From assembly GCF_013410875.1 (NCBI RefSeq), contig NZ_JACCCU010000001.1:806001-870000 (forward strand): a DNA stretch of 64,000 nucleotides, read 5' to 3'. The DNA comes from Tunturiibacter empetritectus (GTDB taxonomy: Bacteria; Acidobacteriota; Terriglobia; Terriglobales; Acidobacteriaceae). Shown piece after piece: positions 7,826 through 15,276 of this stretch. The position numbers were made by a program, and so were the translations under genes. The first letter of the stretch is position 1. Each line of letters starts with the position of its first letter. A model generated the notes under the pieces. The model was given only the letters and a program-made list of their open reading frames with translations. It searched no databases and had not been told where the DNA came from.

Positions 7826-8320
7826 ATGCATACGGTAAAAGCAATCTACCCCGGAACCTTCGATCCACTGACGAACGGTCACCTCGATCTGATAGCCCGC
7901 GGGTCGAAGATTGTGGATGAGCTGGTCGTAGCGATTCTTCGCAACTCGGAAAAGGGTACGCCGCTCTTCACTGTTCCGGAGCGTGAAGAGATGATCTTCG
8001 AAGCGACTCGTAGTTTTGGCAACGTCTCGGTAACCACCTTCAATGGTCTCCTGGTCGACTTTGCCCGGGAGCAGGGTGCCAAGGCTGTCCTTCGGGGCAT
8101 TCGGGCAATCAGCGACTATGAGTATGAGTTTCAGATGGCGATGATGAACCGGAAGCTCGATCCTGAGCTCGAAACGCTCTTCATGATGCCGGCGGAAAAG
8201 TACACCTACGTCAGTTCAAGACTGATAAAAGGCGTCTTCCAGCTCGGCGGCGACGTTACAGCTCTCGTACCTCCTCTGGTTGTCGAGCGCCTCAAAGCCA
8301 AGGTGCCGAACCGGCTCTGA
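7826..8320 (+). CDS. coaD: Phosphopantetheine adenylyltransferase
   Basis: CoaD makes dephospho-CoA from 4'-phosphopantetheine and ATP, the penultimate step of coenzyme A synthesis. At 164 aa it has standard length. The nucleotidyltransferase motif YPGTFDPLTNGHLDLI (8-23) with the GHxDL catalytic histidine is intact, as are RGIRAISDYEYEFQMA and the C-terminal YVSSRLIKGVFQLGG. The ATG at 7826 is chosen because the Pro-Gly-Thr-Phe motif follows at the normal distance; the ribosome site is weak (aagg 14 nt away). Divergent from the sigma-factor operon. Confidence 0.95.
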   Translation: MHTVKAIYPGTFDPLTNGHLDLIARGSKIVDELVVAILRNSEKGTPLFTVPEREEMIFEATRSFGNVSVTTFNGLLVDFAREQGAKAVLRGIRAISDYEYEFQMAMMNRKLDPELETLFMMPAEKYTYVSSRLIKGVFQLGGDVTALVPPLVVERLKAKVPNRL

Positions 8321-8376
8321 GGGTTTGAGAAGACTTGCTCCTTTATCTCGCTGGCTAAATCTGCCAAACTAGAGAT

Positions 8377-9573
8377 ATGACCACAGCGACAGCGACGAAG
8401 ATATTCGCAGACCGTATCGGCCGCATCGAAGTTTCGGCAACCATGGCTATTACAGCCGCAGCGCTGAAGCTCAAGTCTGAAGGCGTGAATCTCGCGGACT
8501 TCGGAGCCGGCGAACCTCACTTCTCCACTCCGCGTCACATCAAGGACGCGGCCATTGAAGCGATCGAGAATAACTTCACCCGTTATACCAACGTGGCTGG
8601 TATTCCAGAGGTGCGCAAAGCCATCGTCGATCGGCACGCCTGTGACTTTGGTTCGAACTACACGCCTGACGAGTGCGTCTTCACCACCGGTGGCAAGCTG
8701 GCGCTGTTCAATGCGATTCAGGTTCTGGTTGACCACGGAGATGAGGTAATTCTTCCTGTCCCTTACTGGGTCTCTTTCAAGGACATCATCCAGTACGCAG
8801 GCGGTAAGGTCGTTCTGGTCGGGAGCAAAGAGGAGGAGAACTTCCGTATCACGGCGAAGATGATTGAGGCGGCGATCACCCCGAAGACCAAGGCGATCAT
8901 TCTCAATACTCCGTCGAATCCTTCCGGCGCTGTGGTCGCTCCGGAGGATCTTGAAGCTATCGTTCGTCTCGCCCACAAGCACGGCATTTATGTGCTGCTC
9001 GACGAGTGCTACGTCTACCTGACCTTTACCGGGGAGGTCGTCAGCGGTGGCTCCTTCACCGATTGCAAGGAACATATCGTTGTACTGGGTTCGCTCTCGA
9101 AGACCTACGCGATGACAGGTTGGCGAGCTGGCTTTGCGCTGGGACCGAAGCCGATCATTGCTGCGATGAGTAAGCTGCAATCGCAGAGCACCTCGAACAC
9201 GGCCAGCATGGTGCAGCGAGCCTCGATTGCGGCACTCACCGGTTCGCAGGAGTGTGTCACGGAGATGCGTGCTGACTACATCAAGCTGCGCGATCAGACT
9301 CTGGCTGGGTTCAAGACCATTCCGGGGCTGACATGCACGGTGCCGCAGGGAGCCTTCTATGTATATCCGAATATCAGCAAGTTCATCGGTAGAGGCGCTG
9401 TCCAGTCGGCATCGGACTTGGCTTCGAAGCTGCTGAGCGAGGCGCACGTTGTCGTCGTTCCGGGTGAGGCCTTCGGGACTTCGGAGCATATTCGGTTGTC
9501 TTATGCCGTTTCGCACGACGTCGTGGATGAAGGTGTGAAACGAATGCGGGACTACTTTGCAACGCTGAGTTAG
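8377..9573 (+). CDS. Class I pyridoxal-phosphate aminotransferase (aspartate aminotransferase type)
   Basis: A 398-aa fold-type I aminotransferase, closest in motifs to the bacterial aspartate (aspartate/prephenate) aminotransferases. Seen: FGAGEPHFSTP near residue 43, TGGKLALFNAIQVLV, the PLP-phosphate region VPYWVSF, NTPSNPSGAV, DECYVYLTF, the lysine box SLSKTYAMTGWRAG (the Lys forms the Schiff base), and the substrate arginine region near the end (HIRLSYAVS). It would exchange amino groups between aspartate and 2-oxoglutarate. The ATG at 8377 follows coaD by 56 bp. A strong hairpin ends the transcript at 9592. Confidence 0.9.
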   Translation: MTTATATKIFADRIGRIEVSATMAITAAALKLKSEGVNLADFGAGEPHFSTPRHIKDAAIEAIENNFTRYTNVAGIPEVRKAIVDRHACDFGSNYTPDECVFTTGGKLALFNAIQVLVDHGDEVILPVPYWVSFKDIIQYAGGKVVLVGSKEEENFRITAKMIEAAITPKTKAIILNTPSNPSGAVVAPEDLEAIVRLAHKHGIYVLLDECYVYLTFTGEVVSGGSFTDCKEHIVVLGSLSKTYAMTGWRAGFALGPKPIIAAMSKLQSQSTSNTASMVQRASIAALTGSQECVTEMRADYIKLRDQTLAGFKTIPGLTCTVPQGAFYVYPNISKFIGRGAVQSASDLASKLLSEAHVVVVPGEAFGTSEHIRLSYAVSHDVVDEGVKRMRDYFATLS

Positions 9574-9591
9574 CTGTTGATCTTGCGTCTG

Positions 9592-9624
9592 GACCGCACT
9601 GCTGCTTTACGGTGCGGTCTTTTC
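9592..9624 (+). terminator. Rho-independent terminator after the aminotransferase
   Basis: gaccgcac (9592-9599) pairs with gtgcggtc (9612-9619), followed by ttttc, 18 bp after the stop codon. Confidence 0.75.
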
Positions 9625-9640
9625 ACTAAGACGGAGGCTT

Positions 9641-10807
9641 ATGTCCATTGAAGGCGGTAAGACGGAGCAGAAGTTCGCTCCGGTGATTCTTGCAGGCGGC
9701 AGCGGAACACGGTTTTGGCCTCGAAGCCGGAAGGCTCGGGCGAAGCAGGTGTTGGCTCTGGATGGAGAGCGCACCATGATTCAGCAGACGGTGGAGCGGT
9801 TGACTTCCGTGGTTGATCCTTCCGAAGTCTGGGTGGTTACGAACAGCCTTCTTGACGACCTGATCGCCGAGCAGCTGCCGGAAGTACCTCGCAAACATAT
9901 CCTGAGCGAACCAGCGGCCAGAAATACCGCGCCTGCGTGTGCTCTTGCTGCGTTTCTGCTGGAGTCGACTGCTCCAGAGACGGTGATTGGCATCTTTCCG
10001 TCGGATCATGTGGTGAAGAATAAGGCCAGGTTTGCCGAGGTGATTCGCGCCGGGATTGCGCTGGCTGCGAGTGGAGAGAAGATTGTAGTTCTTGGTGTTC
10101 CTCCCACGCGGGCAGAGACTGGTTATGGATACATTGAGTTGGGAGAGACTGTAGATCCTGCACAGGTCCCACATTCCGGCGTTGTGGTTCGGCGCGTCAA
10201 GCGGTTTACGGAGAAGCCGAACGCTGAGGTTGCGGAGCAGTTCGTTGCGTCGGGGAACTACGCTTGGAACGGAGGAATCTTCCTGTGGAGTGCGCGAACT
10301 CTGGCCAATGCGATTCGCGAACACTGTCCTGCAATGGCTCCGCTGTTGGAGAAGATCGCTGCTGCACATCGCGTGTCGAAGGAGGAGTTTGAGCGGGTGT
10401 TTGCGGAGGTTTATCCGCAGTGCGAGAACATCAGCATCGACTATGCGGTGCTTGAGCCGCGCTCAGCCAAGGGCGAAGCGGGTGCTGAGATTTACAGTCT
10501 TCCAGGCGACTTTGAGTGGAACGATCTGGGCTGCTGGTCGGCGCTGCATGAGCATGCGGCTGGTTGTCCGCCGGAGAGCGTCTCGGTGGCGAATGTGTTT
10601 GAGGGTGAAGATCCGCTTTGCATCTCGATTGACTCCACCGGAAACTATATTCACGCGCCTGGTAAGGTGATTGCGCTGGTTGGTGTTACAAACCTTGTGG
10701 TAGTTCAAACGAAGGACGCTCTGCTAATTACGACTCGCGAACGATCGCAGGAAGTGGGACAGGTTGTTGCTCAGCTGAAGAGTGCTGGTCGAGAAGACCT
10801 CATCTGA
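9641..10807 (+). CDS. manC: Mannose-1-phosphate guanylyltransferase
   Basis: Makes GDP-mannose from mannose-1-phosphate and GTP for glycans. The 388-aa protein is the short form: it has the nucleotidyltransferase domain but not the C-terminal isomerase domain of bifunctional ManC/AlgA. Motifs: VILAGGSGTRFWPRSR (16-31), then KQ (36-37), FPSDHVV, ETGYGYIE, RRVKRFTEKPN, NYAWNGGIFLW, DYAVLEP, DFEWNDLGCW. The ATG at 9641 has ggagg 5-9 nt upstream. The next two genes (phosphomutase and HAD phosphatase) probably supply or regulate sugar phosphates. Confidence 0.93.
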   Translation: MSIEGGKTEQKFAPVILAGGSGTRFWPRSRKARAKQVLALDGERTMIQQTVERLTSVVDPSEVWVVTNSLLDDLIAEQLPEVPRKHILSEPAARNTAPACALAAFLLESTAPETVIGIFPSDHVVKNKARFAEVIRAGIALAASGEKIVVLGVPPTRAETGYGYIELGETVDPAQVPHSGVVVRRVKRFTEKPNAEVAEQFVASGNYAWNGGIFLWSARTLANAIREHCPAMAPLLEKIAAAHRVSKEEFERVFAEVYPQCENISIDYAVLEPRSAKGEAGAEIYSLPGDFEWNDLGCWSALHEHAAGCPPESVSVANVFEGEDPLCISIDSTGNYIHAPGKVIALVGVTNLVVVQTKDALLITTRERSQEVGQVVAQLKSAGREDLI

Positions 10808-10894
10808 GAATCGCCCTCTAAGAATCGTCAGTAAAGATCGTCAACTCGTTGTCTTGTCGTTGCATCAATTCATTCAGGAAAAATCAAACAACAT

Positions 10895-12343
10895 ATGGCA
10901 GAGACAGTTGTAAAGTTTGGCACCGACGGTTGGCGGGGAATCATTGCGGATGACTTTACTTACGCTAATGTGCGGGTTGCAGCGTCTGCGATTGCGAACT
11001 ATGTTTTAGCGCAGGAGGATGCGGCGGACGGGGTGTGCCTCGCTTACGACACGCGGTTCGGCTCGCACTCCTTCGCGAAGGTTGTTGCCGAAGTGCTCGC
11101 GGGGGCGGGTATTCCGGTGGCGATGGCCGCGGAGATTACGCCGACACCGGCACTCTCGTATGCGGTGCGAGAGCGCAGGGCGGCGGGTGGTGTGATGATC
11201 ACTTCCAGCCATAATCCGGCGGAGTGGAACGGGGTGAAGTATAAGGCCAGCTATGGCGGCTCTGGCAAGCCTTCGATCATGGCGGCGATTGAGAGCTATC
11301 TCGACAAGCCGCTGGTGAAGGCTGCGAAGGCCGCTTCGATCGAGACGGTCGACTTTAATACGGACTACATCGCTGCGATCGCGCGCTTTGTGGATCTTGA
11401 TGCGATTCGTGCCTCCGGATATAAGTTTCTGATTGATTGCATGTATGGCGCAGGTCGTGGGGTGGTTGCGGGGATCTTTACGAAGGCTGGGGTTCCGTTC
11501 GTCGAGATTCGCAACGAGATCAATCCTGCGTTTCCGGGGATCAATCCTGAGCCGATTCTGCCGCACATCAAGGAGTCGCAGGTTGCTGTGGTAGCGGAGA
11601 GGTGCGATGCAGGGCTGATTACGGATGGGGATGCGGACCGGATCGGTGCGGTCGATGAGCATGGCAACGTGGTCGATGCGCACAAGATCTTCGCGGTGAT
11701 TTTGAAGTGGCTGCTGGAGCGCAAGGGGTGGCCGGGCGATGTGACGCGCGCGTTCAACACGACGAAGATGCTGGACCGGATCTCGGCGAAGTATGGGCGG
11801 CGGCTGCATGAGCATGGGATCGGGTTCAAATATGTCTGCGACCTGATGCTCGAGCAGGAGATTCTGATCGGTGGCGAGGAGTCGGGTGGCATCGGCATCA
11901 GCCGGCATCTGCCGGAGCGGGATGGGATGCTGAACTCGCTGCTGCTGGCCAATGTGATGGCGGATGAGAAGAAGACGCTCGGCCAACTCGTCGCTGCGTT
12001 GCAGGAGGAGTTCGGCGAGCACCAGTATGGGCGCATCGATATGCACATTGATGAGGAGCTGAAGCAGTCTGCGATTGCCCGGGCCAAGGCTTTGCAGGAT
12101 GCGGCTGGCGCGGACTTCGCGGGTTTGAAGGTGCTTCGGGTGGAGACGCTGGATGGGATCAAGTTCTTTCTGGAGAATCCTGACTGCGCGGTCAAGCCTA
12201 ACGCTGCGGAGACCTGGCTACTGCTTCGGGCTTCGGGGACTGAGCCTTTGCTGCGGGTGTACTGCGAGAGCTGCTCGATGGAGTCGGTGGAGCGGGTGCT
12301 GGCGGCGGCGAAGACGTTTGTGCTGCAGGGGCGTGGGGCTTGA
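10895..12343 (+). CDS. Phosphoglucomutase/phosphomannomutase
   Basis: An alpha-D-phosphohexomutase of 482 aa that interconverts hexose 1- and 6-phosphates. Motifs: KFGTDGWRGIIADDF (7-21), the phosphoserine loop GVMITSSHNPAEWNG (about 105-119), the metal loop ITDGDADRIGA, the sugar-binding loop GGEESGGIG, and the phosphate-binding RASGTEPLLRVY near the C-terminus. Next to manC, a mannose-1-phosphate supply role is likely, but glucose is equally possible from sequence. Its TGA overlaps the next gene's TTG start, so the two are probably co-translated. Confidence 0.92.
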   Translation: MAETVVKFGTDGWRGIIADDFTYANVRVAASAIANYVLAQEDAADGVCLAYDTRFGSHSFAKVVAEVLAGAGIPVAMAAEITPTPALSYAVRERRAAGGVMITSSHNPAEWNGVKYKASYGGSGKPSIMAAIESYLDKPLVKAAKAASIETVDFNTDYIAAIARFVDLDAIRASGYKFLIDCMYGAGRGVVAGIFTKAGVPFVEIRNEINPAFPGINPEPILPHIKESQVAVVAERCDAGLITDGDADRIGAVDEHGNVVDAHKIFAVILKWLLERKGWPGDVTRAFNTTKMLDRISAKYGRRLHEHGIGFKYVCDLMLEQEILIGGEESGGIGISRHLPERDGMLNSLLLANVMADEKKTLGQLVAALQEEFGEHQYGRIDMHIDEELKQSAIARAKALQDAAGADFAGLKVLRVETLDGIKFFLENPDCAVKPNAAETWLLLRASGTEPLLRVYCESCSMESVERVLAAAKTFVLQGRGA

Positions 12344-13005
12344 GTGAAGAGCATTCGGTGCAGGTGAAGGGCATTCTGTTCGATATGGATGGGGTGCTGG
12401 TCAGCTCGATTGGTTCGGTGGTGCGTTGCTGGCGGCAGTGGGCGGAGCACTACGGGATTCCGAACGCGGAGATCTATGAGGTGCCGCATGGGATGCGTGC
12501 GATTGAGATTGTGAAGTCGCTGGTTCCTGAGATCGATCCTGAGGAAGGGCTGCGGTATATCGAGGATTTGGAGATGAATGATGTGGCGGACCTGGTGGTG
12601 CTGCCGGGGGTGCGGGGGCTGCTGGAGAGTCTGCCGACGGAGCGGTGGGCGATTGTGACCTCTGCAACGCGGAGGCTGCTGCTGGGGCGTCTGAAGGCGG
12701 CTGGGCTGCCGGTGCCGGAGCGGATTATCAGTGCAGATATGGTGGAGCGGGGGAAGCCCGACCCGGAGCCTTACCGGCGTGGTGCGGAGCTGCTTGGACT
12801 GCGGCCTGAGGATTGCCTGGTGGTGGAGGATGCTCCTTCGGGCGTTGATGCCGGGCTGGCCGCCGGGTGCCGGGTGCTGGGCGTTGCCGGGACACACAGC
12901 GTAGAGGAGCTGGAGGGGGCGCAGTGTGTTGTCCGGTCGCTTGAGGGGGTTTCGGTGGGCGTGGGCGTGGATGGGTTGGAAGTGCGGTTCACCCCAGTAG
13001 GCTGA
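12340..13005 (+). CDS. HAD-superfamily sugar-phosphatase-like hydrolase
   Basis: A 221-aa HAD hydrolase of the beta-phosphoglucomutase / sugar-phosphatase subgroup. Motif I is FDMDGVL with both aspartates, motif II is VTSATR, motif III GKPDPEPY and motif IV VVEDAPSGVDAG. A small helical cap sits between motif I and II. The TTG at 12340 overlaps the phosphomutase stop; GTG codons at 12358 or 12364 are alternatives. It belongs to the manC-phosphomutase operon, so a hexose-phosphate substrate is likely, but the exact one cannot be read from sequence. Structured element B follows 65 bp downstream. Confidence 0.88.
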   Translation: MSEEHSVQVKGILFDMDGVLVSSIGSVVRCWRQWAEHYGIPNAEIYEVPHGMRAIEIVKSLVPEIDPEEGLRYIEDLEMNDVADLVVLPGVRGLLESLPTERWAIVTSATRRLLLGRLKAAGLPVPERIISADMVERGKPDPEPYRRGAELLGLRPEDCLVVEDAPSGVDAGLAAGCRVLGVAGTHSVEELEGAQCVVRSLEGVSVGVGVDGLEVRFTPVG

Positions 13006-13070
13006 GTCTGGTGACAACTGGATCTGCCGTCTGCATGATGTCTCTGGCAACGTCTTATCTCCTCTCTCCT

Positions 13071-13253
13071 GGTGTAGGGGTACCCCCCCTATTACCGGCG
13101 CGTAAATTGCTTATTTTCAATAATTTAGACGAAAGCATTGTCCGTAAAAATGAGATAACAAAGGGCTTACCCGCAGATTCCTGCAAACAAAGGAGTTATG
13201 GCTGATTATTCGTCTTAAACGCAAAAACTCCACGGGTTTCGTGGAGCTTTTTG
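13071..13253 (+). other. Structured intergenic element, copy B
   Basis: The same ordered blocks as copy A (5762-5950, minus): ggtgtaggggtacccccc, tattaccggcgcgtaaat, an A/T stretch ending ttagacgaaagcattgtcc, gtaaaaatgag...gcttaccc, gcagattcctgcaaac plus aaaggagttatgg, then the terminator hairpin with a gggtttcgtg loop. Positions conserved between copies are concentrated in these blocks. It follows the manC / phosphomutase / HAD operon on the same strand. The atggctgattattcg frame at 13198 is not conserved in copy A (acg instead of atg), so it does not look like a peptide gene. The rest of 13006-13370 shows nothing else. Confidence 0.6.
13223..13253 (+). terminator. Rho-independent terminator inside element B
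   Basis: ctccacg (13228-13234) and cgtggag (13240-13246) form a perfect stem with a gg ttt loop, preceded by five A and followed by cttttt. It ends the manC operon about 220 bp after its last stop codon, or a separate small RNA. Confidence 0.75.
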
Positions 13254-13370
13254 TTCCTTTGCTTCAATTATAGAGGATTGAGGGTAACTGATATGCCACG
13301 CCGATATCGTTGAATACGCTTGCTTTATGCGCTTAAGGGGGTTGACAGCGATTTTTGCCACTCTTCTTCT

Positions 13371-13721
13371 TCACCAGTGGATGGCGGGGGTGAAGATGTA
13401 GTGGGTTTCGAGAAAGGAGGCGAGGGGGTAGAGGAGGAGCATGATGCTGGTGGCCCAGTAGAAGATCTGGAGCGGGAGGGTGGAGGAGAGGGATGGGCGG
13501 GGGAGGGGCTCGGCTTCGCGGAAGACCAGGCTGCCCATGAGGGAGATGCCGGCGGAGAGGGCGAGGAGGAGGAGCGAGTCCAGGATGCGGTCGTTGAGGG
13601 CCTGATGTGGTTGGTGCAGGAGATGGGGGTCTTCGAGGGTGAAGAAGACGGTGTGGAAGACCATGAGGAGGGAGAGGAGGCAGAGAAAAAGAGCTACGGG
13701 TTTGACGAGTTCGAGCAACAT
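13371..13721 (-). CDS. Small membrane protein of unknown function
   Basis: 116 aa with three hydrophobic segments: 5-26 (LVKPVALFLCLLSLLMVFHTVF), about 45-65 (ILDSLLLLALSAGISLMGSLVF) and about 85-105 (IFYWATSIMLLLYPLASF). The ATG at 13721 has aggag 2-6 nt upstream, within gggagcaggagc. No known motif. Related small proteins seem to be of the acidobacterial conserved-hypothetical kind. It stands alone between element B and a repeat-rich gap. Confidence 0.6.
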   Translation of the reverse strand: MLLELVKPVALFLCLLSLLMVFHTVFFTLEDPHLLHQPHQALNDRILDSLLLLALSAGISLMGSLVFREAEPLPRPSLSSTLPLQIFYWATSIMLLLYPLASFLETHYIFTPAIHW

Positions 13722-13797
13722 GCTCCTGCTCCCTTGGGTGGGATCAGTTTACTGCTTCTTTGATGTTGGTGATTGGGTGTTGTGGAGGCGACGGCAA

Positions 13798-14005
13798 GTG
13801 CAACCGCAACCGCAGATCCCCTTCGGGGATGACAACAAGAATTACAACTGCAAATGCAACTGCAACTGCAACTGCAAAATACGGGGATCCTTCGACTGCG
13901 TGACTCACAAAGTGCCGTGAGTCACTTCGCTCAGGATGACGATGGCATGGGATGACGTGTCGTCGGTGGTGTCATCGGTTGTGTGTCGTCGTCGGTTGTG
14001 TGTCG
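13798..14005. repeat. Repeat-rich intergenic stretch with an aactgc microsatellite
   Basis: Between 13722 and 14067 no gene is visible. 13844-13879 is a run of (a)actgc units. 13882-13940 holds gggatccttcg...ctcaggatgac around a perfect inverted repeat gtgactcac / gtgagtcac (13900-13908, 13917-13925). 13972-14005 is two tandem 17-bp units (tc[a/g]tcggttgtgtgtcg). The microsatellite plus gggatccttc / caggatgac combination recurs at 60303-60403. Confidence 0.65.
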
Positions 14006-14067
14006 TGGGTTGTGGTGTTGACGGCGCAAATGCGTGCGTAAAGAAGGGAACGGGAGATAGCTATCGG

Positions 14068-14880
14068 CTAAGAGAGGATTGATGATTGGCGCAGGAGGAG
14101 GGACTCTACGCGTTGGAGGTCTTTTTCGGTGTCTACTCCGATGGTGTCGAATTCGGTGGGCTCGACATGGATGGGGATGCCGTTTTCGAGGAAGCGGAGT
14201 TGTTCGAGGCGTTCGGTTTGTTCGAGAAGGCTGGGGGGTAGGTTGGGGAATCGCTCGAGGGTGGACTTGCGGTAGGCGTATAGGCCTATGTGCTTCCAGT
14301 ACTGCGGGGCGGTGCCATCGACGTACTGTCTAATTCCTGCTTGTGCCTCAGTTGTTCGGCTCTGACTTGATTGTCCGTCGCGGGCTTGTGCATCACGATC
14401 GTAGGGGATGGTGGCTCGGGAGAAGTAGAGGGCGCGGCCGTCGGCGGCGGTGACTACCTTTACGGCGTTGGGGTTGGCGATGTTTTCGGGCGTGCAGAGG
14501 ACTTTGAGAGTGGAGACTTGGACATGATGCTGGGTGAAGGGGCGGAGGAGGGCGGTGAGGTGCTGGGGTTTGAGAAGGGGCTCGTCGCCCTGGATGTTGA
14601 CGTAGATGTCGGCGTGGTGGTGGCGGGCGACGGCGTGGACGCGGTCGGTGCCGCTGGGGAGGTCGGGCGAGGTGAGCTGGACGGGCCATTGGTTGCGGTG
14701 GCAGAGTTCGGCTACCTCGTCGGAGTCGGTGGCGATGAGGACGCGATCGAGCTGGGGGCAGGCGCTGGCGGCCTCGTAGACCCAGGCGAGCATGGGGCGT
14801 CCGGCGAGGGTGCGGAGGACTTTGCGGGGGAGACGCGTGGAGGCGAGACGGGCGGGGATGACGCCGAGGATGATCGGCTT
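14068..14880 (-). CDS. kdsB: 3-deoxy-manno-octulosonate cytidylyltransferase (start codon not canonical)
   Basis: KdsB activates Kdo with CTP for lipopolysaccharide inner core, so the organism makes an LPS-type outer membrane. The N-terminal motif IPARLASTRLPRKVL (including the RLPRK ligand residues), IATDSDEV, NIQGDEPLL, and the C-terminal IGLYAYRKSTLERF, EQTERLEQLRFLENG and GVDTEKDLQRVE are visible. The first ATG is at 14793, but conserved residues are encoded upstream to at least 14880. The frame is open to a TGA at 14998-15000 with no ATG, GTG or TTG, so a rare start (for example ATC at 14907) or a sequence error must be assumed. The given end marks the first conserved residues. Divergent from tRNA-Met. 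Confidence 0.9.
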   Translation of the reverse strand, partial: KPIILGVIPARLASTRLPRKVLRTLAGRPMLAWVYEAASACPQLDRVLIATDSDEVAELCHRNQWPVQLTSPDLPSGTDRVHAVARHHHADIYVNIQGDEPLLKPQHLTALLRPFTQHHVQVSTLKVLCTPENIANPNAVKVVTAADGRALYFSRATIPYDRDAQARDGQSSQSRTTEAQAGIRQYVDGTAPQYWKHIGLYAYRKSTLERFPNLPPSLLEQTERLEQLRFLENGIPIHVEPTEFDTIGVDTEKDLQRVESLLLRQSSILS

Positions 14881-15047
14881 TGGATCTTGGCCGACTTGCT
14901 GAGGGATCTCGCCGACGTGCGGAGCGCTGTCACTGACTGGCTTTTCGCTGTGGCCGGAATCAAGTATGATTGGAGATGGCTGTGCTGTGGCGATGGTTCA
15001 CTCTGACTACAGAGGAGTTTTGCGCCGGCATACCCCTTACACACATC

Positions 15048-15124
15048 GGCGGTGTAGCTCAGATGGTTAGAGCGACGGACTCATAACCCGTAGGTCGGCA
15101 GTTCGATTCTGCCCACCGCCACCA
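15048..15124 (+). tRNA. tRNA-Met (CAT anticodon)
   Basis: Acceptor ggcggtg (15048-15054) pairs with caccgcc (15114-15120), followed by A and an encoded CCA. The D arm is gctcagatggttagagc, the anticodon loop ctcataa with CAT between stems acgga/cccgt-type sides, and the T arm has gttcgattc. The start pair and loop fit an elongator-type or tRNA-Ile2-type molecule better than the initiator, which cannot be told apart by eye with certainty. Confidence 0.93.
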
Positions 15125-15276
15125 AAGTGTTATAGCGACTGCTGGCGCACTCTGTATGGATCGAGAGTATCATTTTGTCTATACTGTTTTGCCTGCGGGG
15201 CCATTTGGCCTGCGGGTGCGTCTAACTTTTGTTGCGCCAGGAATACCCCGAATACCCCTTGGAGTTGCTCCGAACT

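Noticed and set aside
7912..7920. DnaA-box-like tgtggatga within the skew transition
   Set aside because: Single near-match inside coaD; no cluster and no dnaA, so it does not by itself support an origin.
13198..13218. Six-codon peptide frame with a good aaggag site
   Set aside because: The homologous position in element A has acg instead of atg, so the start is not conserved; the aaggag belongs to the repeat unit.
13844..14005. CRISPR-like tandem repeats
   Set aside because: Units are hexamers or two 17-bp copies without unique spacers; no cas gene nearby.
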